Of a stretch of 5,528 bases of DNA, positions 1-5,430 are shown piece after piece. The notes beneath the pieces were generated by a model, which saw only the letters and a program-made list of their open reading frames with translations, had not been told where the DNA came from and made no database searches. Source of the stretch: Candidatus Cloacimonadota bacterium (GTDB lineage Bacteria; Cloacimonadota; Cloacimonadia; Cloacimonadales; Cloacimonadaceae); the NCBI GenBank assembly GCA_017995495.1, contig JAGOIS010000107.1:1-5528 (forward strand). The letters run 5' to 3'. Position numbers and translations under genes: made by a program. Each line of letters starts with the position of its first letter. Position 1 is the stretch's first letter.

Positions 1-435
1 GTAGATCTTGTCTGCCATGGCGCAGAGCAGGTAATCCTTTTGGCCCAGCATTTCCGCGTGGGCGATCACGGGTTTGCCCGATTTCTGGAATTCCGCCATC
101 GCGGCAGCGATCTCGTTCAGATTGGGGTGGTTGATCTGCGAGGCGGTCGGCCTGATGATGATGCCTTTAACCTTGGCGTCCTTGGCGGCTTTGCGGATCC
201 GGCCGCAGATGTCCTCGGCGCTGAGAGGGGCGAAGCCCCAGAACTCTGAACCTTTGATCTCAGTGTAATCGGGAACGCTGCCTTGGGGATCCAGCACCAG
301 CCAGGTGCCTCCGGAAATGGAGGAGGGGGTTGTCGATATGAAGGGTTTACTGAAGAAGTAACCGGCCACAAAAGCGCCGACCAGGATCAGCAGCAAAGCA
401 CCGCAACCGAGTAATATGCCTGTGCTTGTTTTCAT
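1..435 (-). CDS. sppA: Signal peptide peptidase SppA, long form (N-terminal 145 residues, cut by window edge)
   Basis: Membrane-anchored serine protease of the S49 family, which degrades cleaved signal peptides and other membrane peptides. Only the first 145 codons are inside the window; the frame is still open at base 1. The start is ATG at 435, with AAGGAG (444-449) eight bases upstream. Residues 5-27 form one hydrophobic anchor. Residues 45-51 (WLVLDPQ), 77-94 (a helix leading into VKGIIIRP) and 119-145 (SGKPVIAH, then GQKDYLLCAMADKIY) follow the usual S49 fold. At the point where short SppA proteins carry the nucleophile motif ASGGYY, this one has GQKDYLL. That is typical of the non-nucleophilic N-terminal repeat of the long, E. 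coli-like form. By family knowledge the catalytic Lys should lie just downstream and the Ser in the C-terminal repeat, both outside the window. It follows the tRNA-Ser gene by 55 nt in the same direction. Family assignment is fairly sure; long-form assignment is inference. Confidence 0.85.
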   Translation of the reverse strand, partial: MKTSTGILLGCGALLLILVGAFVAGYFFSKPFISTTPSSISGGTWLVLDPQGSVPDYTEIKGSEFWGFAPLSAEDICGRIRKAAKDAKVKGIIIRPTASQINHPNLNEIAAAMAEFQKSGKPVIAHAEMLGQKDYLLCAMADKIY

Positions 436-456
436 TGAAAAAACTCCTTGAATGAA

Positions 457-484
457 ACTGTATTTGAAAGGGGATGATTGTTAA
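457..484 (-). promoter_or_regulatory. Weak candidate promoter for sppA
   Basis: TTAACA (484-479) and TACAGT (462-457) are separated by 16 nt and match the sigma-70 consensus at five and four of six positions. The expected start would be near 450, leaving a very short leader that begins almost at the sppA ribosome-binding site. No terminator is visible between the tRNA and sppA, so read-through from the tRNA transcript is an equal alternative. Confidence 0.25.
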
Positions 485-490
485 AGTGAG

Positions 491-584
491 TGGCGGAGAT
501 GCTGGGATTCGAACCCAGGATACGCGTTTTGCACATATACACGATTTCCAATCGTGCTCCTTCAGCCAGCTCGGACACATCTCC
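491..584 (-). tRNA. tRNA-Ser, anticodon GGA (reads UCC/UCU), CCA encoded
   Basis: Class II tRNA on the minus strand. The seven-pair acceptor stem is GGAGATG (584-578) with CATCTCC (501-495), all Watson-Crick. Discriminator G is at 494 and an encoded CCA at 493-491. The anticodon stem CACGA/TCGTG encloses the loop TTGGAAA (551-545), giving anticodon GGA at 549-547. The long variable arm needed for seryl-tRNA synthetase recognition is present: ATATGTG pairs with CGCGTAT (two G-U pairs) around a CAAAA loop. The T arm is CTGGG-TTCGAAT-CCCAG. The D-arm sequence GTCCGAGCTGGCTGAAGGA closely resembles bacterial tRNA-Ser. The gene lies 52 nt after purH and 55 nt before sppA, all in the same direction. 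Confidence 0.97.
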
Positions 585-600
585 GCAGGGGTGGAAAGTC

Positions 601-628
601 ATTTTTTTAAAGCCTCATATTCTGTCAA
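601..628 (-). promoter_or_regulatory. Candidate promoter for tRNA-Ser
   Basis: A perfect -35 hexamer TTGACA (628-623) is followed after 16 nt by AAAAAT (606-601), four of six matches to TATAAT, in an AT-rich stretch. Transcription would start around 594, giving a leader of about 10 nt before the mature tRNA 5' end. The same arrangement, extended to AAAAATGAC, occurs upstream of the ABC operon at 5205-5175, which strengthens both. The -35 overlaps the last bases before the purH stop region, so the tRNA could also be reached by read-through from purH. Confidence 0.5.
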
Positions 629-636
629 ATCAAAAA

Positions 637-2184
637 TCAGTGCCGGAAATGGCGGAACCCCGTGAAAACCATGGCCAGGCCAAGTTCATCGCAGGCGCCG
701 ATCACTTCCGGATCGCCTTTGGAGCCACCCGGCTGGATCACAGCCCGGATCCCGCGGGCATGAAGTTCTTCGATGGAATCGCGGAAGGGAAGGAAGCCGT
801 CGGACGCGCAGATGGCTCCGGCAAGGTCATGTCCAAAGGTTCCGGCCTTCCAAACCGCCAGTTGCAAAGCGTCAATGCGGCTGGTCTGGCCGGCGCCGAG
901 CCCCAGGGTCCGGTCCTCCGCGGTGAGGGCGATGGCGTTGGAACGCAGCAGCGAAACCACCTTCCAGCCGAACCGCATGGCCTCGAGTTCCCGCGGGCTG
1001 GGTTTAATTTGGGTTACTGTCCGCCACGTTTGGGGATCTTCGCTAACTTGGTCCCGCGATTGAAGCAGCCAGCCTTGCAGCAGATGTTTAAGCTCAAATC
1101 CTTCGATCCTTTGCGCCAACAAGCCAAAGTCGAAGCTGATCAGGCGGCGGTTCTTCTTCCGGCGCAGCCAATCCAGCACACCGTCCTCATAGGCAGGGGC
1201 GACGATGATCTCGGTGAAGACCTGGTCGATCTTCTGTGCTGTTTCCAGATCCAGAGCGCGGTTGAGGCCCACGATCCCGCCAAAGGGGGACTTGGTGTCG
1301 GCTTCAAACGCCTTTTGATAAGCGTCTTTCAGGTTGTCCGCGCAGCCGATGCCGCAGGGATTGCAATGTTTGGTGATCACCACCGTGGGCTCTTCGAACA
1401 GTCGCAGTGCCCGCAGGGTGGCATCGATGTCCAGATGGTTGTTGAAAGAGAGTTCCAGCCCGTGCAGCAGGGTCAGGAGCTGCTTTTCTCCGGAGTACAG
1501 GGCTGCCTGTTGGTGGGGATTCTCGCCGTAACGCAGGACTGCTTGGCGGCTGGCGGATAGTTCCAATCTATCTGGTAATTCGGTGCCTGGTGTAGCAGGC
1601 TGTTCCAAAGATCTGAAATAAGCGGCAATTTCCGCATCATAGGCCGCCACATGCTGAAAAGCTTTGCCCGCCAGGCGGAAACGGGTGTCAGAATTCACTT
1701 CCGCGGTCGCCTTCAGTTGGTCCAAAACAGGTACGTAATCCCCGGGATCACAAAGAACCACCACGCCGGAGTGGTTCTTGGCGGCAGCTCGCAGCAAGGA
1801 GGGACCGCCGATATCTATTTGCTCGATGATCTCCTGGTGTCGCACGCCTGATCTGGAGCGGGTTTCACGGAAAGGGTAAAGATTCACGGCAACCAGATCG
1901 ATCGGGTTTATGCCCAGCCGGGAAAGGGTCTCCAAGTGATCCGGCTCGGTTCTGTCGGCCAGAATTCCCGCGTGGATGTTGGGATGCAGGGTCTTAACCC
2001 GTCCCTTCAGGATCTCCGGAAAACGGGTCAGGTTCGAGACGTCGATCACCTCCAGGCCGCTTTCCCTGAGGAATCCGGCGGTTCCGGAGGTGGAGACGAT
2101 GGCGAATCCCAAGGCTTGCAGACCCCGGGCCAGCTCCTCCACGCCGGTTTTGTCTGATACAGAGATCAGGGCCAGTTTTGTCAC
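637..2184 (-). CDS. purH: Bifunctional AICAR formyltransferase / IMP cyclohydrolase
   Basis: Cytosolic enzyme for the last two steps of de novo purine synthesis: it formylates AICAR with 10-formyl-THF, then closes the ring to IMP. It has 515 residues, close to the 529 of the E. coli protein. The N-terminal MGS-like cyclohydrolase domain (about 1-195) shows SVSDKTG (8-14), STSGT (31-35), GRVKTLHP (61-68), VNLYPF (100-105) and [15 protein letters not shown] (124-138). The transformylase domain shows [12 protein letters not shown] (217-228), the catalytic KH pair in TKHCNPCG (271-278), FGGI (301-304), SNAIAL (415-420), GLGAGQTSR (428-436), SDGFLPFRD (461-469), QPGGS (484-488) and the terminal [11 protein letters not shown]. 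The start is GTG at 2184, whose GTGA overlaps the TGA of the YihY gene by 4 nt, with AAGAGG (2195-2200) upstream. The out-of-frame ATG at 2194 leads to a different, meaningless frame. Small departures from the usual motifs (STGGT to STSGT, HGGIL to HAGIL) look conservative. purH usually lies with other pur genes, not behind transporter genes. Confidence 0.97.
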   Translation of the reverse strand: MTKLALISVSDKTGVEELARGLQALGFAIVSTSGTAGFLRESGLEVIDVSNLTRFPEILKGRVKTLHPNIHAGILADRTEPDHLETLSRLGINPIDLVAVNLYPFRETRSRSGVRHQEIIEQIDIGGPSLLRAAAKNHSGVVVLCDPGDYVPVLDQLKATAEVNSDTRFRLAGKAFQHVAAYDAEIAAYFRSLEQPATPGTELPDRLELSASRQAVLRYGENPHQQAALYSGEKQLLTLLHGLELSFNNHLDIDATLRALRLFEEPTVVITKHCNPCGIGCADNLKDAYQKAFEADTKSPFGGIVGLNRALDLETAQKIDQVFTEIIVAPAYEDGVLDWLRRKKNRRLISFDFGLLAQRIEGFELKHLLQGWLLQSRDQVSEDPQTWRTVTQIKPSPRELEAMRFGWKVVSLLRSNAIALTAEDRTLGLGAGQTSRIDALQLAVWKAGTFGHDLAGAICASDGFLPFRDSIEELHARGIRAVIQPGGSKGDPEVIGACDELGLAMVFTGFRHFRH

Positions 2185-3257
2185 TTGCTGCCATCCTCTT
2201 CAGGAGAATCGATCAAACCCTTGAGTTCCTCGCCGCTGATGGTTTTCTCCAGAACGGTTTTCAGCTTTCCTTCCGAAAACACCTCCATGCTCATGCGCAT
2301 CAGCTTTTGGGGTTGCCCGGGCTCCAAATCGCCGTGTTTCCTTTTCTCAAAAACAGCCACCATCACGATCCCGCCCAGGATGATCAGCCAGTTCACGTAG
2401 ATCCAGAGCAGAAAGATCGGCAGGGCGGAAAGGGTGCCGTAGAACTTTTGATAGCTGGTCATACGGAAGATATAGAAATCGAATCCGCTTTTCACCACCA
2501 TCCAGATCACGGCCGTCCAGAAAGCCCCGCGCACCAGAGACATCCTCTGCACCTTGATCGAGGGCATCAGCGTGTAGAGGAAGACCAGCAGGAAAAACTG
2601 CATCACAAACGGCACCAGATAGGTAAGCAAGCGCAGCAGCGGCATCTTCAGCAGGCGCGAGATCAGCGGCAGCGAGGAACTGGAGATCAGCACCACCAGG
2701 ATGAACACGCCCAGGATGATGGTGCCCAGGAATTTGACGACCTGGCTGAGCAGATTCTGCCGGGTGTGATATTCCATCTTCAGGATGCGGTCGAAGGAAT
2801 CCCGGATGGTTCTGAACAGCGAATAGGAGGAGATGATCATCACCACGAAGTTGATGATGTTGAAGCCCGCGCGGCCTTCCAGCATGCCTTCGACCACGTT
2901 GTTCACGGCCAGGGCGGAGGTCGGCATCAGGTTGTTTGAGATGAGCTCAAAAACCTTTTCCCTCAGGTTCAGGATAGGCAGGTCCGGCACGATGAGCAGG
3001 ATGAACACCACGAACGGCACAAAACCCAGGATGGTGATATAGGTGAGCGATCCGGCCTCCCGCATCACCCGCTCCTGCATGATCAGGCGATACCAGCGTT
3101 TCAGGAAGTCCCAAAGATCGCTAAAGACTTTTTTGCGCATCGCGGGATCGCTGAAGAAGCGCCAAAACTTGCCCAGATCGATCCCCGCGGCTTTGACCGA
3201 GGTGACGATCAGTGCCCGGAGATTGGCCCAGAAACCTGTCTTGTGCTTTTCCTGCAT
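2181..3257 (-). CDS. YihY/virulence factor BrkB family (UPF0761) inner-membrane protein
   Basis: Polytopic membrane protein of 358 residues. Six hydrophobic segments are visible at about 70-90, 132-150, 174-196, 207-230, 243-262 and 279-303. Family hallmarks are the first segment (AGSLTYITILGFVPF, 68-82) and the block FYIFRMTSYQKFYGTL (261-276) followed by a hydrophobic LLWIYVNW segment. These correspond to the usual AxSLTYYTLLA and Y-x-TYGSLG regions. Molecular function is not established for the family; it was once misannotated as RNase BN. Two features are unusual: a charged cytoplasmic N-terminal region of about 65 residues, and ILGGIVMVA (293-301) where relatives normally carry LLGAELNA, so the conserved acidic residue there is missing. 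The C-terminal 55 residues are hydrophilic. ATG at 3257 follows the permease stop by 2 nt, and its Shine-Dalgarno GAGAGGAA (3270-3263) lies inside the last permease codons. Operon membership is therefore clear, though a functional link to the ABC pair is only inference. Confidence 0.9.
   Translation of the reverse strand: MQEKHKTGFWANLRALIVTSVKAAGIDLGKFWRFFSDPAMRKKVFSDLWDFLKRWYRLIMQERVMREAGSLTYITILGFVPFVVFILLIVPDLPILNLREKVFELISNNLMPTSALAVNNVVEGMLEGRAGFNIINFVVMIISSYSLFRTIRDSFDRILKMEYHTRQNLLSQVVKFLGTIILGVFILVVLISSSSLPLISRLLKMPLLRLLTYLVPFVMQFFLLVFLYTLMPSIKVQRMSLVRGAFWTAVIWMVVKSGFDFYIFRMTSYQKFYGTLSALPIFLLWIYVNWLIILGGIVMVAVFEKRKHGDLEPGQPQKLMRMSMEVFSEGKLKTVLEKTISGEELKGLIDSPEEDGSK
2195..2200 (-). 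promoter_or_regulatory. Ribosome-binding site deciding the purH GTG start
   Basis: AAGAGG on the minus strand lies 10 nt before the GTG at 2184-2182. It sits inside the 3' end of the YihY gene. With the 4-nt GTGA overlap this points to translational coupling. It supports GTG over the out-of-frame ATG at 2194, which would lie inside this site's spacing region. Confidence 0.55.
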
Positions 3258-3259
3258 GT

Positions 3260-4495
3260 TTATTCCTCTCTCAAAGCTTCCACCGGATCAAGATTGCTGG
3301 CCCGCATCGCCGGCGTGACGCCGAAGATCAGGCCAACCCCGATGGAGACCAGCAGCGCCACCCAGATCATTTGCAGGGAAGCCACCACCTGCAGGTCCAG
3401 ATAGGAGCCCACGGCTTTCAAAACCGAGAACCCCAAAATGATGCCCAACACCCCTCCCAGAGCGGTGATCAGAACGGTCTGCACCATGAACTGCAAAAAG
3501 ATATCCCGGCGCCGCGCCCCGATCGCGATGCGCACCCCGATCTCGCGCGTGCGTTCCTTCACGGAGGCCAGCATGATGTTCATGATCACGATACCCCCCA
3601 CCAGAAGCGAGATCACGGCGATCAGCACGAACACGGCGGAAAAGATCATCGAGCTCCGTTTCATCTGTTCCATCTGTTCCTGAGCGGCGCTGACCTCGAA
3701 CAGCCGTTTGCCCTGCTTGATGTTCAGCACCACGTCCTCAACCTTTTGGCGCAGTTCCTTGGCCTCCTCCGGAGAGTTGGCCTGCAGGCTGAGGCTGTTC
3801 ACTTTCTGGGTGGGGTCGATCTTGCTCAGCAAGGTGGAAAGAGGCACGAAGGCCCGCTGGTTCATGTATTCCAGCGCGTTGTCCGTGAAGGCGCTGCCGC
3901 CCCCTTGCGGCGCCATGTATTTCTGCTCCATCACCCCCACCACCAGAAGCCGCTGGCCGGCGAAGGTTACGTTTTGCCCAAGCGGATCGCGCGAGACGAA
4001 GAGCTCTTTGGCTGTGGTCGATCCCAGCACCACCACGTTGTTGTGGTTGTCGATGTCCAGGTCGTTGATGAACCGGCCTTTCTCCACCTGCCAGTCCTCA
4101 ACTTTTTCCATGTCCGGATAGACGCCCAGCATGCTGCAGACATAACCCAGTTCACCATACAGCATTTCCTGCGGCTGCAGCTGGGTTTGGGGGTTGAAAG
4201 CCTCCACCTTGGGGAGCAGGGAACGGATCTGGGCGATCTCGCGCAGGCTGAAGCTCGGATCGCCGCCGCGGCTGAGGTCGTAAGCCCAGTCCTGCCGCAC
4301 CTCGATCTTGTTCAGCCCGCCGCGCTCACCCATCCAGTCAAGAGTGGATTTGTTCATTCCATTTACGATCGCCAGCACCACCATGATGCTCATCACTCCC
4401 AGGATTATCCCGATGATCGTGACTATGCTGCGCGCCTTGCGGGTGAGGATGTCAGCCAGGCCGATGGAGAGTGATTCAGCCAGGGAAAGCGCCAT
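3260..4495 (-). CDS. ABC transporter permease, MacB/LolCE-type (MacB core domain plus FtsX domain)
   Basis: Inner-membrane partner of the adjacent ATPase, 411 residues. One transmembrane helix lies near the N-terminus (about 22-46), followed by a large extracytoplasmic MacB-type core domain (about 50-280) and three C-terminal helices (about 283-308, 335-360, 373-393). This is the four-helix topology of type VII (mechanotransmission) exporters. The conserved cytoplasmic coupling stretch after helix 2, VKERTREIGVRIAIGARRRDI (312-332), and the terminal NLDPVEALREE are classic FtsX/MacB signatures. The substrate cannot be read from the sequence; relatives move lipoproteins, peptides or antibiotics, or transmit signals without transport. 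ATG at 4495 has AGGA (4502-4505) six bases upstream and overlaps the ATPase gene by 20 nt, so the subunits are translationally coupled. The ATPase is separate rather than fused as in true MacB. Only one permease is present, so a homodimer is likely. No MFP/HlyD-like adaptor gene is visible in the window. Confidence 0.93.
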   Translation of the reverse strand: MALSLAESLSIGLADILTRKARSIVTIIGIILGVMSIMVVLAIVNGMNKSTLDWMGERGGLNKIEVRQDWAYDLSRGGDPSFSLREIAQIRSLLPKVEAFNPQTQLQPQEMLYGELGYVCSMLGVYPDMEKVEDWQVEKGRFINDLDIDNHNNVVVLGSTTAKELFVSRDPLGQNVTFAGQRLLVVGVMEQKYMAPQGGGSAFTDNALEYMNQRAFVPLSTLLSKIDPTQKVNSLSLQANSPEEAKELRQKVEDVVLNIKQGKRLFEVSAAQEQMEQMKRSSMIFSAVFVLIAVISLLVGGIVIMNIMLASVKERTREIGVRIAIGARRRDIFLQFMVQTVLITALGGVLGIILGFSVLKAVGSYLDLQVVASLQMIWVALLVSIGVGLIFGVTPAMRASNLDPVEALREE

Positions 4496-5156
4496 CTTCT
4501 ATCCTGCCGTCCATGATGCGGATGATGCGGTTGGCCCGCTCCGCCACTGCCTTGTCGTGGGTGACGATGATCACGGTGTTGCCTTGAGCGTGCAGCTTGC
4601 TGAAGATCTCCAAAATATCGCCCCCGGCCTGGGAATCGAGGTTTCCGGTGGGTTCGTCCGCCAGCAGGATCGCCGGATCGTTCACGATCGCCCTGGCGAT
4701 CGCCACCCGCTGCCTCTGACCTCCGGAAAGCTCTGCCGGCTTGTGTTTCAGCCGGTCGCTCAGGCCCACGCTGTCCAGGATCTCGCGCGCCTTTTGATCG
4801 CGCAGGTTGGCTTTGCTACCCGCGTACATCAGCGGCAGTTCCACGTTTTTGAGGACGTTCAGGTGCGGCAGCAGGTTGAAGGACTGGAACACAAAGCCGA
4901 TCTTGCGGTTGCGGATCACTGCCAGTTCATTTTTATCCAGTTCGCTCACCTGCACGCCGTCCAGGTGGTATTCGCCTTCCGTGGGGGAATCCAGACAGCC
5001 CAGGATGTGCATCAGCGTGCTTTTTCCGGAACCGGAGGGACCCATGATCGCCACAAACTCCCCCTCCTCGATGCTCATGTCCACTCCGTTCAAAGCGCGT
5101 ACTTTCACTTTGCCCAGACTGTAATCCTTGATCAGGTTATGCGTGCTGATTATCAT
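4476..5156 (-). CDS. ABC transporter ATP-binding protein, LolD/MacB-type
   Basis: Cytoplasmic ATPase subunit that powers the adjacent FtsX-type permease. From the chosen start it has 226 residues, typical of stand-alone LolD-like ATPases. All motifs are intact (numbered from this start): Walker A GPSGSGKS (39-46), Q-loop FQSF (Gln91), signature LSGGQ (143-147), Walker B ILLADEP (163-169) with catalytic Glu168, D-loop NLDS (171-174), and H-loop THD with His200. NLLPHLNVLKNVELPL after the Q-loop is typical of the MacB/LolD group. The same frame is open to an ATG at 5189, which would add 11 residues (MWKNDLNKWKN). I prefer 5156 because family members begin with an equivalent of MIISTHNLIKDYSLG, because a GTGG-containing weak ribosome-binding site precedes it, and because the upstream ATG lies between the -35 and -10 of the candidate promoter. 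It is the first gene of the cluster and overlaps the permease by 20 nt. Confidence 0.94.
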   Translation of the reverse strand: MIISTHNLIKDYSLGKVKVRALNGVDMSIEEGEFVAIMGPSGSGKSTLMHILGCLDSPTEGEYHLDGVQVSELDKNELAVIRNRKIGFVFQSFNLLPHLNVLKNVELPLMYAGSKANLRDQKAREILDSVGLSDRLKHKPAELSGGQRQRVAIARAIVNDPAILLADEPTGNLDSQAGGDILEIFSKLHAQGNTVIIVTHDKAVAERANRIIRIMDGRIEDGAFPG

Positions 5157-5162
5157 ATTTTT

Positions 5163-5168
5163 CCACTT
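5163..5168 (-). promoter_or_regulatory. Weak ribosome-binding site supporting the internal ATPase start
   Basis: AAGTGG lies six bases before the ATG at 5156. It is a poor Shine-Dalgarno match, but no purine-rich site precedes the alternative ATG at 5189, where the upstream sequence is TTTTGGCCTG. Confidence 0.35.
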
Positions 5169-5177
5169 ATTTAGGTC

Positions 5178-5205
5178 ATTTTTCCACATCAGGCCAAAAT
5201 GTCAA
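5178..5205 (-). promoter_or_regulatory. Candidate promoter of the ABC-YihY-purH operon
   Basis: A perfect TTGACA (5205-5200) is followed after 16 nt by AAAAAT (5183-5178) and then GAC. This is the same box-spacer-box arrangement as upstream of tRNA-Ser. Transcription would start near 5171, giving a leader of about 15 nt before the ATG at 5156. The -10 is only a four-of-six match, so the call rests on the perfect -35, the position and the duplicate at the tRNA. Confidence 0.45.
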
Positions 5206-5209
5206 TTAG

Positions 5210-5251
5210 AAAAAGACAGCCTCCTTTCCAAACCGGGATTTCAGCGCTGTC
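5210..5251 (-). terminator. Weak terminator-like hairpin with T tract
   Basis: On the minus strand GACAGC (5251-5246) can pair with GCTGTC (5220-5215), with two more pairs across a one-base bulge. It is followed directly by TTTTTC (5214-5209). The loop is long (about 25 nt) and the stem short, so efficiency is doubtful. It would end transcription from a gene to the right, just before the operon promoter. The 8-bp palindrome CAGCGCTG (5242-5249) overlaps one arm and may be the only real feature. Confidence 0.25.
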
Positions 5252-5304
5252 AGCATTGGCCCCGTGGTCATTTTAGAAGTTTATCCCACTCAGTTCTTCC
5301 CAGC

Positions 5305-5377
5305 GATCAATACGGAATAAATACGGAATCAATACGGATTTCATCCGTATTGATTCCGTATTTATTCCGTATTGATC
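5305..5377. repeat. Perfect 35-bp inverted repeat built from six 11-bp units
   Basis: Bases 5305-5339 are exactly complementary to 5343-5377 around a 3-nt centre (TTC), with no mismatch. Each arm consists of three head-to-tail 11-mers. On the plus strand these are ATCAATACGGA (5306-5316), ATAAATACGGA (5317-5327) and ATCAATACGGA (5328-5338), and the mirror-image three units run at 5344-5376. The units differ only at one position (C or A). The 11-bp period puts every TACGGA core on nearly the same face of the helix. As RNA it would be a 35-bp hairpin; as DNA, a possible cruciform or an array of protein sites. No T tract follows on either strand, so it is not a standard intrinsic terminator. It lies about 53 nt after the stop of the possible gene at the right edge and about 100 nt upstream of the operon promoter. 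Confidence 0.95.
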
Positions 5378-5430
5378 ACCTGAGAGATTTCACTGCAGTA
5401 TTGGAGTTTCCTGAATTGAGTTGACACTTC

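Noticed and set aside
117..371. Minus-strand 84-codon frame inside the sppA region
   Set aside because: It is out of frame with the recognisable SppA N-terminus that starts at 435, is proline/serine-rich and has no motif.
490..1560. Long plus-strand open frame opposite purH (356 codons)
   Set aside because: It is antisense to a fully recognisable PurH, starts inside the tRNA gene, and has no family resemblance. The open frame is a by-product of GC-biased third codon positions in purH.
2178..2939. Plus-strand open frame opposite the YihY gene (253 codons)
   Set aside because: It has the same shadow composition (runs of H, Q, D) and lies opposite a protein with clear membrane segments and family motifs.
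3212..4474. Long plus-strand open frame opposite the permease gene (420 codons)
   Set aside because: It has a His/Gln/Asp-rich composition typical of antisense translation and lies opposite a clear FtsX/MacB permease. No ribosome-binding site or motif supports it.
5273..5344. Small minus-strand ORF starting inside the palindrome (begins MKSVLIPYLFRID, 23 codons)
   Set aside because: Most of its length is the repeat arm itself and there is no Shine-Dalgarno sequence, so it looks like an accidental reading of the 11-mer units.
5305..5377. CRISPR array interpretation of the repeated 11-mers
   Set aside because: The units are 11 bp, directly abutting and mirror-symmetric, with no spacers. CRISPR repeats are longer and separated by unique spacers.
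5128..5424. Plus-strand open frame crossing the iterated palindrome (98 codons)
   Set aside because: It begins antisense to the ATPase N-terminus and reads through both arms of the inverted repeat. It shows no coherent protein pattern and has no ribosome-binding site.
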